From contig PMNM01000177.1 of assembly GCA_003161855.1 (NCBI GenBank), positions 1 through 7,007 on the forward strand: a stretch of DNA of 7,007 bases, written 5' to 3'. Each line of letters opens with the position of its first letter. Within the stretch, counting starts at the first letter, position 1. Source of the DNA: Syntrophaceae bacterium. Lineage in GTDB: Bacteria > Desulfobacterota > Syntrophia > Syntrophales > Fen-1087. The notes below the pieces were generated by a model. The model had not been told where the DNA came from. It did not search any database and was given only the letters and a program-made list of their open reading frames with translations. Position numbers and translations under genes: made by a program. Shown piece by piece: positions 1-6,198 of the stretch.

Positions 1-1
1 A

Positions 2-181
2 ACGGGCCATGGGTACGATCTATGGAAAATGAGGATATTGAATAGTAGAAACAATGTCCTGCTCATGGCCATCCAGAATGAAGAGTGTGATATGATGAAG
101 AATGTCGTCAGACGACTGAAACAGGATCATCCCCGCGCCGGTGTGAAGGCCTTTGTGCTTTCCTTGGAAGAGAGTTTCTGA
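2..181 (+). CDS. C-terminal fragment of a probable PII-like (ferredoxin-fold) small protein
   Basis: The frame is open from the left edge of the window to a TGA at 179-181, giving the last 59 residues of a gene whose start lies outside. The visible segment begins TGHGYDLWKM, then NSRNNVLLMAIQNEE, then an amphipathic helix (DMMKNVVRRLKQDHP), and ends AGVKAFVLSLEESF. This strand-helix-strand order, with a 'NNV-hydrophobic' strand and a final 'G-x-KAFVL-x-x-E' strand, resembles the C-terminal half of small PII-like proteins, including those sometimes encoded beside RND-type efflux pumps. The resemblance is from memory of the pattern and is weak evidence. No partner gene is visible on the right side. 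It could instead be any small alpha/beta protein with a ferredoxin-like fold. That the frame is coding is fairly likely; the family assignment is tentative. Confidence 0.5.
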   Translation, partial: TGHGYDLWKMRILNSRNNVLLMAIQNEECDMMKNVVRRLKQDHPRAGVKAFVLSLEESF

Positions 182-198
182 GATTTGATGATCCGATC

Positions 199-306
199 AT
201 GCCTAAGGAAAGAATCACCAGAAGATAGAAAGACGTCTCACGTCTGTTGCGGAAAAAGAAGAAGATCCAGCGGGATCAGCTAAAGAAGTTCAAAAAAAAG
301 AAGTGA
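199..306 (+). pseudogene. Tiny lysine-rich reading frame split by one in-frame TAG
   Basis: Reading from the ATG at 199 gives MPKERITRR, a TAG at 226-228, then in the same frame KDVSRLLRKKKKIQRDQLKKFKKKK and a TGA at 304-306. Both halves are strongly basic and share one character, as expected of a single 35-codon gene for a small nucleic-acid-binding-type peptide. A single base change (AAG to TAG) would explain the stop. The start is 17 bases after the stop of the preceding gene, and no clear Shine-Dalgarno is visible, so any translation would depend on coupling. Alternatives are that it is not a gene at all (A-rich DNA encodes lysine by default), that the TAG is a sequencing error, or that the stop is read through. 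No function can be assigned. Confidence 0.25.
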
Positions 307-330
307 TATTTGGGCAATCCTCTGAAAAAT

Positions 331-368
331 AACATTTAAGCGCTACATAAAAATCCTGTTTAAATGTT
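331..368. repeat. 9-bp perfect inverted repeat upstream of the DUF4301 gene
   Basis: AACATTTAA at 331-339 is the exact reverse complement of TTAAATGTT at 360-368, with a 20-bp spacer. It ends 20 bp before the ATG of the next gene and just before its ribosome binding site (GAAGGG, 377-382). It could be a two-half-site operator or a weak AT-rich hairpin. The arms are AT-rich, so chance is possible. I could not pick out a convincing -35/-10 pair in the same spacer. Confidence 0.4.
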
Positions 369-388
369 TACCTTATGAAGGGCAGCGT

Positions 389-1927
389 ATGTCTCTTGAA
401 TCATTCACAGCCGAGGATATCAGACAAATCAGGGCAGAAGGACTGACCGAAGCGCAGGTGCTTGACCAGATTGAATTGTTTAAAAAAAAGATTTTCTCCA
501 TCAAATTGAACAGCCCCTGCAGTATAGGAGATGGTATTGTCGTTATTCCGGAAGAAGATAAAGATAAATGGGTGCAATATCATGAGCGGGAATGCCGGAA
601 GGGCCGGATGATCAAGTTTGTACCGGCGTCAGGAGCCGCCAGCCGCCTGTTTAAAGAGTGGTTTAAGTTTCTGGATGAAGGACGCTTTGATTCTGAAGCG
701 GCGGCGGCTGGATTCAGCAGAGACCTTCGACAGTTTGCTTTTTTCAAGGATTTACTGACGGTCATTAAACATCAGGGCAGCGATCTTGAATCCTGGGTAG
801 CTGAGCAGCAGTTCAAAGATATTCTGATTTTCCTCTTAACTGAAAAAGGCTTGAATTATGGTGATCTTCCCAAAGCTCTCCTAAAATTCCATGCCTATCC
901 TGATGGCAGCCGCACGGCCATCGAGGAACATCTGGCCGAAGCAGCCCTCTATGTGCAGGACAGTCATCATATCTGCCGTATTCATTTTACCGTTTCCATG
1001 GAACATGAAGAAAAAGTCAGGCACTATCTCTCTCAGATTCAAAATCACTACGAAAAGCAATATGGCGTTACTTTTGATATAGACATTTCCATCCAGAGTT
1101 CATCAACCAATACCATTGCCGTGGATAGGGAGGATCGGCCTTTCCGGGATGAACAAGGGCGACTTGTTTTTAGGCCGGGCGGGCATGGGGCGCTTCTTTT
1201 CAACCTGAACAGTCTGATCGATGGAGATATTGTCTTTCTTAAGAATATAGATAATATTGTTCCCGACCGTCTGAAGTCAGCGACCGTTCTCTATAAAAAA
1301 ATGATAAGCGGATATCTGATCAACCTCCAGGAACAGATATTTCTTTATTTGACCATGATTGCAGATGGCCAAATAAAGGCCGATGATCTGGAAGCCGTGG
1401 TTTCATTTTGTCGAGAAAAACTTTATATCATCTTTCCGTCTGGGTTTAAGGAATTGCCATTGGCTGAAAAACAGAATCTCATTTATTCGAAATTGAACCG
1501 CCCTCTTCGTGTCTGCGGGGTGGTTAAAAATGAAGGCGAGCCTGGAGGCGGACCTTTCTGGGTGGATGAGGAGGACGGAACTCGATCACTTCAAATTATA
1601 GAAGAGTCTCAAATCGCTCCGTTTTCCGATGCACAACGTGCCCTCTGGTCGAAGGCAACCCACTTTAATCCTGTTGATCTGGTTTGCGGCGTCAGGGATT
1701 ACCGTCAGCGGAAGTTTGATTTGAAGCAGTTTGTCAATCAGAAGACTTTTTCCATTTCACAAAAATCAGAGAAGGGCAGGGACATTCAGGCATTGGAGCT
1801 GCCCGGTCTCTGGAACGGTTCGATGGCGCACTGGATCACCATTTTTGTGGAAGTGCCCGTTGAGACCTTTAATCCCGTCAAGACGATCAATGATCTCTTG
1901 AGACCCCAGCATCTTTCCGGTTCTTAA
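389..1927 (+). CDS. DUF4301-family protein, nucleotidyltransferase-like
   Basis: This 512-aa protein has no signal peptide or membrane segment and is probably cytoplasmic. It matches my memory of the DUF4301 family, which is common in Bacteroidetes and found in some deltaproteobacteria; its function is unknown. Notable motifs in order are FVPASGAASRLFK (77-89), FHAYPDGSRTAIEEHL (167-182), FRPGGHGALLFNLN (261-274), KNIDNIVPD (285-293), NEGEPGGGPFWV (381-392) and a conserved-looking C-terminus GLWNGSMAHW (473-482). The first resembles the glycine-rich nucleotide loop of UDP-sugar pyrophosphorylases (a G-G-x-G-T-R-L-G type loop with a following Lys). 'GHG' followed by a hydrophobic stretch and 'NIDN' resembles their sugar/UTP site, so a divergent nucleotidyltransferase is a reasonable inference. 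The start is supported by GAAGGG six bases upstream of the ATG. The gene stands alone, convergent with the next gene, and I see no terminator hairpin in the 36-bp gap. Confidence 0.85.
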   Translation: MSLESFTAEDIRQIRAEGLTEAQVLDQIELFKKKIFSIKLNSPCSIGDGIVVIPEEDKDKWVQYHERECRKGRMIKFVPASGAASRLFKEWFKFLDEGRFDSEAAAAGFSRDLRQFAFFKDLLTVIKHQGSDLESWVAEQQFKDILIFLLTEKGLNYGDLPKALLKFHAYPDGSRTAIEEHLAEAALYVQDSHHICRIHFTVSMEHEEKVRHYLSQIQNHYEKQYGVTFDIDISIQSSSTNTIAVDREDRPFRDEQGRLVFRPGGHGALLFNLNSLIDGDIVFLKNIDNIVPDRLKSATVLYKKMISGYLINLQEQIFLYLTMIADGQIKADDLEAVVSFCREKLYIIFPSGFKELPLAEKQNLIYSKLNRPLRVCGVVKNEGEPGGGPFWVDEEDGTRSLQIIEESQIAPFSDAQRALWSKATHFNPVDLVCGVRDYRQRKFDLKQFVNQKTFSISQKSEKGRDIQALELPGLWNGSMAHWITIFVEVPVETFNPVKTINDLLRPQHLSGS

Positions 1928-1963
1928 AGTCAAAGCTTAATCGTCTTTCAAAATACGCCGTTC

Positions 1964-2965
1964 CTATATAAGCATACGATCGGCATCTTTCCGTAACGCC
2001 GCGCTGGCGATGGCTGATTTAACAGTCTCGCCGGTCTTGCAGATGATATTGCAAGGCTGATCATTCAAGGCGTCGCTGTATAGACAGCATAGTGAGGCAG
2101 CTGTCCAAAGAGTTTTATCATCGCACCCATAGGGGACGAGAACGGTCGGACCGGGACAATCTGCCATATAGAGAGCCATGTCAGCATCCTGAATCAATGC
2201 TTGAATCGCTGCATTATCGGTCTGATTTCGGCCGACGATGACTTTAGAAGTTGCGTGGATTCGGAAATGCCGGCCGAATTTCAAAAGCTCGATATCCCGG
2301 ATGTCGTGATCGGGACAATGATCAAAGAGATCCTTCAATCGTTTTGAAAAATTGGGGTCCGTGAGGAGACAACCGCCGGCCGGGGGCGGATAATCTTTAA
2401 TATCGTAATGCCTGGCCAGTTCCATCTGCGTTTTTCGACCTCTTCCCTGAATGGCCAGAAGTTTTAAACGGTCCACTTTTTTTTCCTTTTCCGGTCTGAT
2501 TTCAGGTAAAAGCTGGGCACTCAAAGGTCTCAGAATGACATCAGCGTAGCCGGAATTTTTTGCCACCACATGGAGAGATTGCTTTGTTTGAGACATGGGC
2601 CGCTGTCCAAGAACTTCTCCGGTAAAGATGAAGTCTGCTTCTGTTTCTTCCATTCTTTTTCCAGCCATATTCAACATGAGGGCATGGCAATCAATGCAGG
2701 GATTCATATTCTTCCCGTATCCATATCGGGGGGCTTTGAGCATGTCCAGGTGCCTGTGTGTGATATTGATGATGGTCAAGGAAAGGCCGATGATCTTCGC
2801 GGAGATTTGTGCTTTGGCTGCATTAAAAAAGGGGGTTTCAAAGGTAACCCCCTCTATGTCAATTTCTTGTTCCTGGATGAGTTTTACCGCAAGGATGCTA
2901 TCCAGTCCACCGGAGAAAAGTGAGATGGCTTTTACTTTCAAAATCGGATCAGCTTGGCCTCCCAT
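1964..2965 (-). CDS. PP-loop tRNA-thiolation-type protein with C-terminal NFACT-R-like segment
   Basis: The 333-aa protein starts almost directly with an ATP-pyrophosphatase loop, FSGGLDS (17-23). It also has a Cys pair, NPCIDCH (88-94), the motif TGEVLGQRPMSQ (115-126), and PAGGCLLTDP with a third Cys at 199. These are features of the MnmA/ThiI-related enzymes that adenylate tRNA and insert sulfur. It is not canonical ThiI, because there is no THUMP domain before the loop, and it lacks the MnmA-type central and barrel domains. Residues 228-250 (LKFGRHFR...KVIVGRNQTDN) look like the NFACT-R RNA-binding domain, known to be fused to such PP-loop proteins. The likely role is 2- or 4-thiolation of tRNA in the cytoplasm; the exact nucleotide is unknown. 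The ATG at 2965 lies inside the upstream LysM gene and lacks a Shine-Dalgarno. A TTG at 2941-2939, overlapping the upstream TGA, would give MKVKAISLFSGGLDS and fits relatives better. Confidence 0.85.
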   Translation of the reverse strand: MGGQADPILKVKAISLFSGGLDSILAVKLIQEQEIDIEGVTFETPFFNAAKAQISAKIIGLSLTIINITHRHLDMLKAPRYGYGKNMNPCIDCHALMLNMAGKRMEETEADFIFTGEVLGQRPMSQTKQSLHVVAKNSGYADVILRPLSAQLLPEIRPEKEKKVDRLKLLAIQGRGRKTQMELARHYDIKDYPPPAGGCLLTDPNFSKRLKDLFDHCPDHDIRDIELLKFGRHFRIHATSKVIVGRNQTDNAAIQALIQDADMALYMADCPGPTVLVPYGCDDKTLWTAASLCCLYSDALNDQPCNIICKTGETVKSAIASAALRKDADRMLI

Positions 2966-4431
2966 TTATCATAAAGCAGTTGATATAAATTTTGATCCAT
3001 GCTGAATTCAATGAAATGAAATAAAGATTTGTCCCGGGTCATCTTTATGGCAGGAAAGCTAATGGTTGCTCTCGGCTTTCCAGCCTGATCAGCAACAGGA
3101 TACAAAAAGATACCCTTTGAGAAGGGAATCTTCATGGCAGAGAGAGTTTTTTCGATAATGGCCTGTTTTGAATCTTTTTCATCAAAAGTAATCACATCGA
3201 TATTGCGTTCCTTCAGGATGTCCATAAACTGCCGGGGAAGTTCTTTCGAGTGAAAAGTGATCTGCCGGTTATCCTTCCTGACCAGTAGTTCTGCTTTGAC
3301 CGCTAAGTTAAACCCATCCCGGCTCTGGTCAAAAATCTTGAGATCCACGTCTTTTGTGGGCTGGTAATCAAGAAATCTGAGTAAAGCAGAACATAAATCC
3401 ATGGCGGATGTACTGCTCAAGAGCATGATTTCTGGGAGTCTGGATTGTAAAACCGGAGATTCCACGAGACCTGTTCCCTCAAGAAATTCGGTAAGGGTGA
3501 CACCGTTTCGGCTGGCGTAATCTTTCACGCTTTTTGGTAAAATTTGCGTTCGGTCTTTTAAGAAAGAGATTCCCTTCAGATAAGGGCTTTTTCCGGCTGC
3601 TGATTTTTCATTAATCATCCAGTCAACAAATAGTTCAATGTGAGGAATATCACCGAGACTCAGAGGCTTTTGACTTCTTATCATGGCATAGGCATTGGAA
3701 GCATTAATCACTTTTTGAAGAATTTGTGCCGGATCTTCCTGGTAATTTACTGTTACGAAACGGTAACTCGGCCAATGGGTTTGAATCATGCTTTTGAATG
3801 GGGCAGGCACCCGTTCAGTAAAATCGAGCAGGACAGTGCTTCCGTCGGGCAGTTCCACCACGGGTATCCGCGAACAGTCAATGGTAACCTGGCCGGCCTG
3901 GGGAATGGGAATATAATAATTTCCCACGGTTGTGATGGTGCCGTTCATTCCTTGAATCACTTCCCGAATAACGGCCATTCGGTAACCTGTGGGCAGGTTC
4001 GATTTCTCAAAGATCCCCGTAGTTGCTTTATTGATGAGGTTTGATTCAACGGGGATCTCCCCGGATGATACCTGCAGTGCGGATATTTTGATATTCCGAT
4101 TCCCGGATACAGTACTTTTCTCAGGTAATCTCAGCGTCTGGCCAGCATAAATTTTGTTAAAATTCGTTAGTTTCGGATTAAGATCTTTTATGATTTTATA
4201 GATTTTTCTCTTTTCTTCGGACGAGACGGGCCCGAGGTGAATTGAAATTATTCTTGAAAGTGCATCCCCTTTTTTGATTGCGTAAAGAAATGAGTGTTTT
4301 TTTGATATGACAGGCTTTTGAAAGGTGAGATGAGCGGTGTCCTCCGCAGCCCAAAGACTTTTAAATGGAACGGCAAGCAACAAAAAAAGCAGGATATAAA
4401 GCAGTTTAGCTCTCAGGTTCCAGGCTGTCAT
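2938..4431 (-). CDS. Exported LysM-domain protein
   Basis: The 497-aa protein begins with a signal peptide: basic N-terminus, hydrophobic core LLYILLFLLLAVPF (10-23), and probable cleavage after SLWAA near residue 29. One LysM domain follows at about 48-103 (FLYAIKKGDALSRI ... LNPKLTNFNKIYAGQTLRLP), so the mature protein is expected to bind peptidoglycan in the periplasm. The remaining 390 residues match no domain I recognise. The part at 150-230 is beta-rich (VIREVIQGMNGTITTVGNYYIPIP..., VELPDGSTVLLDF), and the rest alternates helices and strands without an obvious catalytic motif. There is no further transmembrane segment. Start evidence is AAGGGG (4447-4442), ten bases before the ATG, behind a good promoter at 4485-4457. 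It is the first gene of a two-gene operon and its last codons overlap the start of the PP-loop gene. Function beyond cell-wall binding is unknown. Confidence 0.8.
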   Translation of the reverse strand: MTAWNLRAKLLYILLFLLLAVPFKSLWAAEDTAHLTFQKPVISKKHSFLYAIKKGDALSRIISIHLGPVSSEEKRKIYKIIKDLNPKLTNFNKIYAGQTLRLPEKSTVSGNRNIKISALQVSSGEIPVESNLINKATTGIFEKSNLPTGYRMAVIREVIQGMNGTITTVGNYYIPIPQAGQVTIDCSRIPVVELPDGSTVLLDFTERVPAPFKSMIQTHWPSYRFVTVNYQEDPAQILQKVINASNAYAMIRSQKPLSLGDIPHIELFVDWMINEKSAAGKSPYLKGISFLKDRTQILPKSVKDYASRNGVTLTEFLEGTGLVESPVLQSRLPEIMLLSSTSAMDLCSALLRFLDYQPTKDVDLKIFDQSRDGFNLAVKAELLVRKDNRQITFHSKELPRQFMDILKERNIDVITFDEKDSKQAIIEKTLSAMKIPFSKGIFLYPVADQAGKPRATISFPAIKMTRDKSLFHFIEFSMDQNLYQLLYDKWEAKLIRF

Positions 4432-4456
4432 GAATCACATGCCCCTTTTTTGAGTT

Positions 4457-4485
4457 ATTTTATGGGATTTTTTTCAAAAAGTCAA
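4457..4485 (-). promoter_or_regulatory. Sigma70-type promoter of the LysM/PP-loop operon
   Basis: On the - strand, TTGACT (4485-4480) and TAAAAT (4462-4457) are separated by exactly 17 bp, each matching five of six consensus bases. Transcription would start near 4450, only about 20 bases before the LysM start codon, with the AAGGGG ribosome binding site just inside the transcript. Confidence 0.7.
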
Positions 4486-4575
4486 AGCTATCCCTTCGTT
4501 CAAGTGATGCTCTTCGTGCTTTACCCCTATAACATGGCATAAGAAGACCTGAAAAATCAATTCTATTTATGAATA

Positions 4576-4610
4576 AAAAATGCCATGGTCCTGACGACCA
4601 TGGCATTTTT
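4576..4610 (-). terminator. Intrinsic terminator of the acyl-CoA dehydrogenase gene (potentially bidirectional)
   Basis: AAAAATGCCATGGTC (4576-4590) pairs perfectly with GACCATGGCATTTTT (4596-4610), giving a 15-bp stem with a 5-base loop (CTGAC). Read leftward it ends in a run of six U residues (4580-4575), as expected for a terminator 28 bp past the dehydrogenase stop. The opposite strand also ends in U5, so it could stop rightward read-through as well, though no + strand gene sits to its left nearby. Confidence 0.85.
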
Positions 4611-4637
4611 ACGATATTTTAATTCAACAATAGTCGA

Positions 4638-5828
4638 TTAACGGCCGCTCTTGAAGTCGTCTCTCATCAACTCTCTGGCGATGATCATTCTTCTGATTTC
4701 GGAGGTGCCGGCGCCAATTTCCCAGAGTTTCTGATCCAGGAAGTGACGGGTCACGCCGTATTCCGTGCAGTATCCGTAACCGCCGTGAATCTGAATGGCG
4801 TCAAGACCGATCTTGGTGCCCATTTCACCGCAGTACAGCAGCGCGGCGGCGGCCATCCGGTCAAGGTCTGTTCCTTTTCCGCCGACCTTGCTGGTCTGTG
4901 CATCGCAGAAGGAAGCGGCACTGTAAGCCATCCACTTGGAGGCCAGATAACCAGTGTACATGTTGGCGATCTTTTCCTGAATGGTCTGGAAGGAGATGAT
5001 CGGCTTGCCAAACTGCACTCTTTCTTTGGCGTACTTAAGGCTCATTTCCAGGCAGCTTCTCTGGGAACCCAACGTGCAGCCGGACAGGGTGATTCTCTCG
5101 GTGCAGAGACCGGAGGTCAGAACGGCGACGCCTTTATTGAGCCCGCCGACCAGATTCTCTTCAGGAAGTTCCATATCCTCAAAGGTGACCAATCCCGTGG
5201 GGGAGGTTCTCATACCCCATTTTTTAATCTTCTCACAAGACCAGCCCTTCTGTTTCTTGGGATAGCAGAAGAAAGTGGAGATTCCGTGGGGACCCTTCTC
5301 GGGTTCGGTCTTAGCATAGAACAGCATGAAATCTGCGACCGGGGCGTTGGTGATGAAAATCTTACTGCCGTTGATGATCCATTTGCCGCCTTTCTTTTCG
5401 GCGCGGGTTTTCATGCTCATGGCATCGGAACCGGCGTTGGGCTCGGTGATGCCGAGGCAGCCAATGTATTCGCCGGTACAAGACTTGGGCAAGACGGCCA
5501 TTTTCTGCGCTTCCGTTGCGTTTCTGCGGAAATTGTCAAAAGCCAACGTCTGGCTGGCGCCGACGGTCATGGATAACGCATTGCTGACACGGGCGATGGT
5601 CTCATACACAAGCAGGGTTTCCACATACCCGAGAGCGGTTCCACCGTATTTCTCTTCAAATACGATCCCGTTTATACCGAGGTTCCCCAGTTCCTTGAAG
5701 ATCGTCGGTGGCATCTCGTCCACTTCATACATGTGTTCCATCTGGGGTTCCAGCCATGCAAGGGCCCATTTGTAAACACTGTCTTCAAGCATCCTTTGAT
5801 CTTCTGTCAAATTGAAATCTAACGCCAT
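4638..5828 (-). CDS. Acyl-CoA dehydrogenase, isovaleryl-CoA-dehydrogenase-type catalytic base
   Basis: This 396-aa protein is full length for the family. It oxidises an acyl-CoA to the 2,3-enoyl-CoA with FAD, passing electrons to electron-transfer flavoprotein. The N-terminal helical domain (DFNLTEDQRMLEDSV) is followed by the first signature GITEPNAGSD (126-135), the flavin-contact strand WIINGSKIFITNA (150-162), and the C-terminal signature around IQIHGGYGYCTEYGVTRHF (345-363). The usual catalytic Glu near the C-terminus of short/medium-chain enzymes is absent: IGAGTSEI (371-378) has Ala373 there. Glu244 in LCTERITLSG (241-250) matches the base of isovaleryl- and long-chain-type enzymes. 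The substrate is therefore a branched, long or cyclic acyl-CoA and cannot be fixed from sequence. A strong Shine-Dalgarno, GGGAGGT (5842-5836), lies seven bases before the ATG. It is a single-gene unit with its own promoter (6086-6058) and terminator, with no ETF or thiolase gene adjacent. It looks more GC-rich than its neighbours. Confidence 0.95.
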   Translation of the reverse strand: MALDFNLTEDQRMLEDSVYKWALAWLEPQMEHMYEVDEMPPTIFKELGNLGINGIVFEEKYGGTALGYVETLLVYETIARVSNALSMTVGASQTLAFDNFRRNATEAQKMAVLPKSCTGEYIGCLGITEPNAGSDAMSMKTRAEKKGGKWIINGSKIFITNAPVADFMLFYAKTEPEKGPHGISTFFCYPKKQKGWSCEKIKKWGMRTSPTGLVTFEDMELPEENLVGGLNKGVAVLTSGLCTERITLSGCTLGSQRSCLEMSLKYAKERVQFGKPIISFQTIQEKIANMYTGYLASKWMAYSAASFCDAQTSKVGGKGTDLDRMAAAALLYCGEMGTKIGLDAIQIHGGYGYCTEYGVTRHFLDQKLWEIGAGTSEIRRMIIARELMRDDFKSGR

Positions 5829-5864
5829 AACTCTTACCTCCCTTTTTTAAATTAAATTTTTACA

Positions 5865-5877
5865 TTGCCAATGGCAA
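5865..5877. promoter_or_regulatory. Short palindrome TTGCC-AAT-GGCAA in the dehydrogenase leader
   Basis: TTGCC (5865-5869) and GGCAA (5873-5877) form a 5-bp inverted repeat around AAT. It lies 37 bases ahead of the dehydrogenase start, just upstream of its Shine-Dalgarno. It could be an operator half-site pair or a minor hairpin. It is short enough to be chance. Confidence 0.25.
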
Positions 5878-5998
5878 ATGATCGCGCCAAATTAGGATTA
5901 ACTGACCGCTTTTGAAAGATAGCCATTTTAGATATGATGCTCATCGATTTGAATACAATTTGCTGTAAATCATGTGTAATGATTGAAAGTGTCACCAC

Positions 5999-6154
5999 GA
6001 TCCGGAATTGCCAGGATTTAGGGTGTTTCGGAATCACACGTGCCGAACAACCGATATTTTATAATACAATGTCCGAAGGCTGTCAAGATATTTGTAGAAG
6101 GTTATTTATTAAATTTGCTGGCAACGTTGAGAATAGATGTGGAAATTCCGGATC
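5999..6154. repeat. 11-bp perfect inverted repeat bracketing the dehydrogenase promoter
   Basis: GATCCGGAATT (5999-6009) is the exact reverse complement of AATTCCGGATC (6144-6154), with 134 bp between the arms. The leftward promoter (6086-6058) lies entirely between them. The right arm sits between the two divergent -35 boxes and the left arm in the transcribed leader. Each arm contains the palindrome TCCGGA. A pair of operators for a looping repressor is possible. I see no flanking target-site duplication that would point to a small mobile element. Confidence 0.45.
6058..6086 (-). promoter_or_regulatory. Near-consensus sigma70 promoter of the acyl-CoA dehydrogenase
   Basis: On the - strand, TTGACA (6086-6081, perfect consensus) and TATAAA (6063-6058, five of six) are separated by 17 bp. 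Transcription would begin near 6051, leaving about 220 untranslated bases before the dehydrogenase ATG. The strength of this promoter together with the strong ribosome binding site suggests high expression. Confidence 0.7.
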
Positions 6155-6170
6155 AGTGCCATTTTCGTGG

Positions 6171-6198
6171 TTGCAAGATTAGTCTTAAGTGATATAAT
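6171..6198 (+). promoter_or_regulatory. Sigma70-type promoter of the small-protein/HD operon
   Basis: TTGCAA (6171-6176) and a perfect TATAAT (6193-6198) are 16 bp apart. Transcription would start near 6205, about 65 bases before the ATG at 6270. The -35 box is 17 bp to the right of the right arm of the 11-bp inverted repeat. Confidence 0.65.

Noticed and set aside
226..228. Pyrrolysine at the in-frame TAG
   Set aside because: Nothing else in the window supports pyrrolysine use. The genes ending in TAG here (PP-loop and 71-aa) end naturally there, and a nonsense mutation or chance is simpler.
307..376. Sigma70 promoter for the DUF4301 gene
   Set aside because: Several TA-rich hexamers could be -10 boxes, but none has an acceptable -35 at 16-18 bp.
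1928..1963. Shared terminator between the convergent DUF4301 and PP-loop genes
   Set aside because: The 36-bp gap has no inverted repeat followed by a T-run on either strand.
2570..3005. Two + strand frames (117 and 136 codons) opposite the PP-loop gene
   Set aside because: They are shadows of the conserved PP-loop coding frame and show no domain or ribosome site.
4743..5576. 277-codon open frame on the + strand opposite the acyl-CoA dehydrogenase
   Set aside because: It lies wholly antisense to a full-length, clearly conserved enzyme in GC-richer DNA. Its translation is glycine-rich and motif-free, and there is no ribosome binding site.
5999..6154. Small transposable element (MITE) with 11-bp terminal repeats
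   Set aside because: No target-site duplication flanks the arms, and a good promoter for the neighbouring gene sits inside, so a regulatory explanation is preferred.
5934..6182. 82-codon + strand frame in the divergent intergenic region
   Set aside because: It has no ribosome binding site, overlaps the dehydrogenase promoter and has an unnatural Cys-rich composition. The region is better explained as regulatory.
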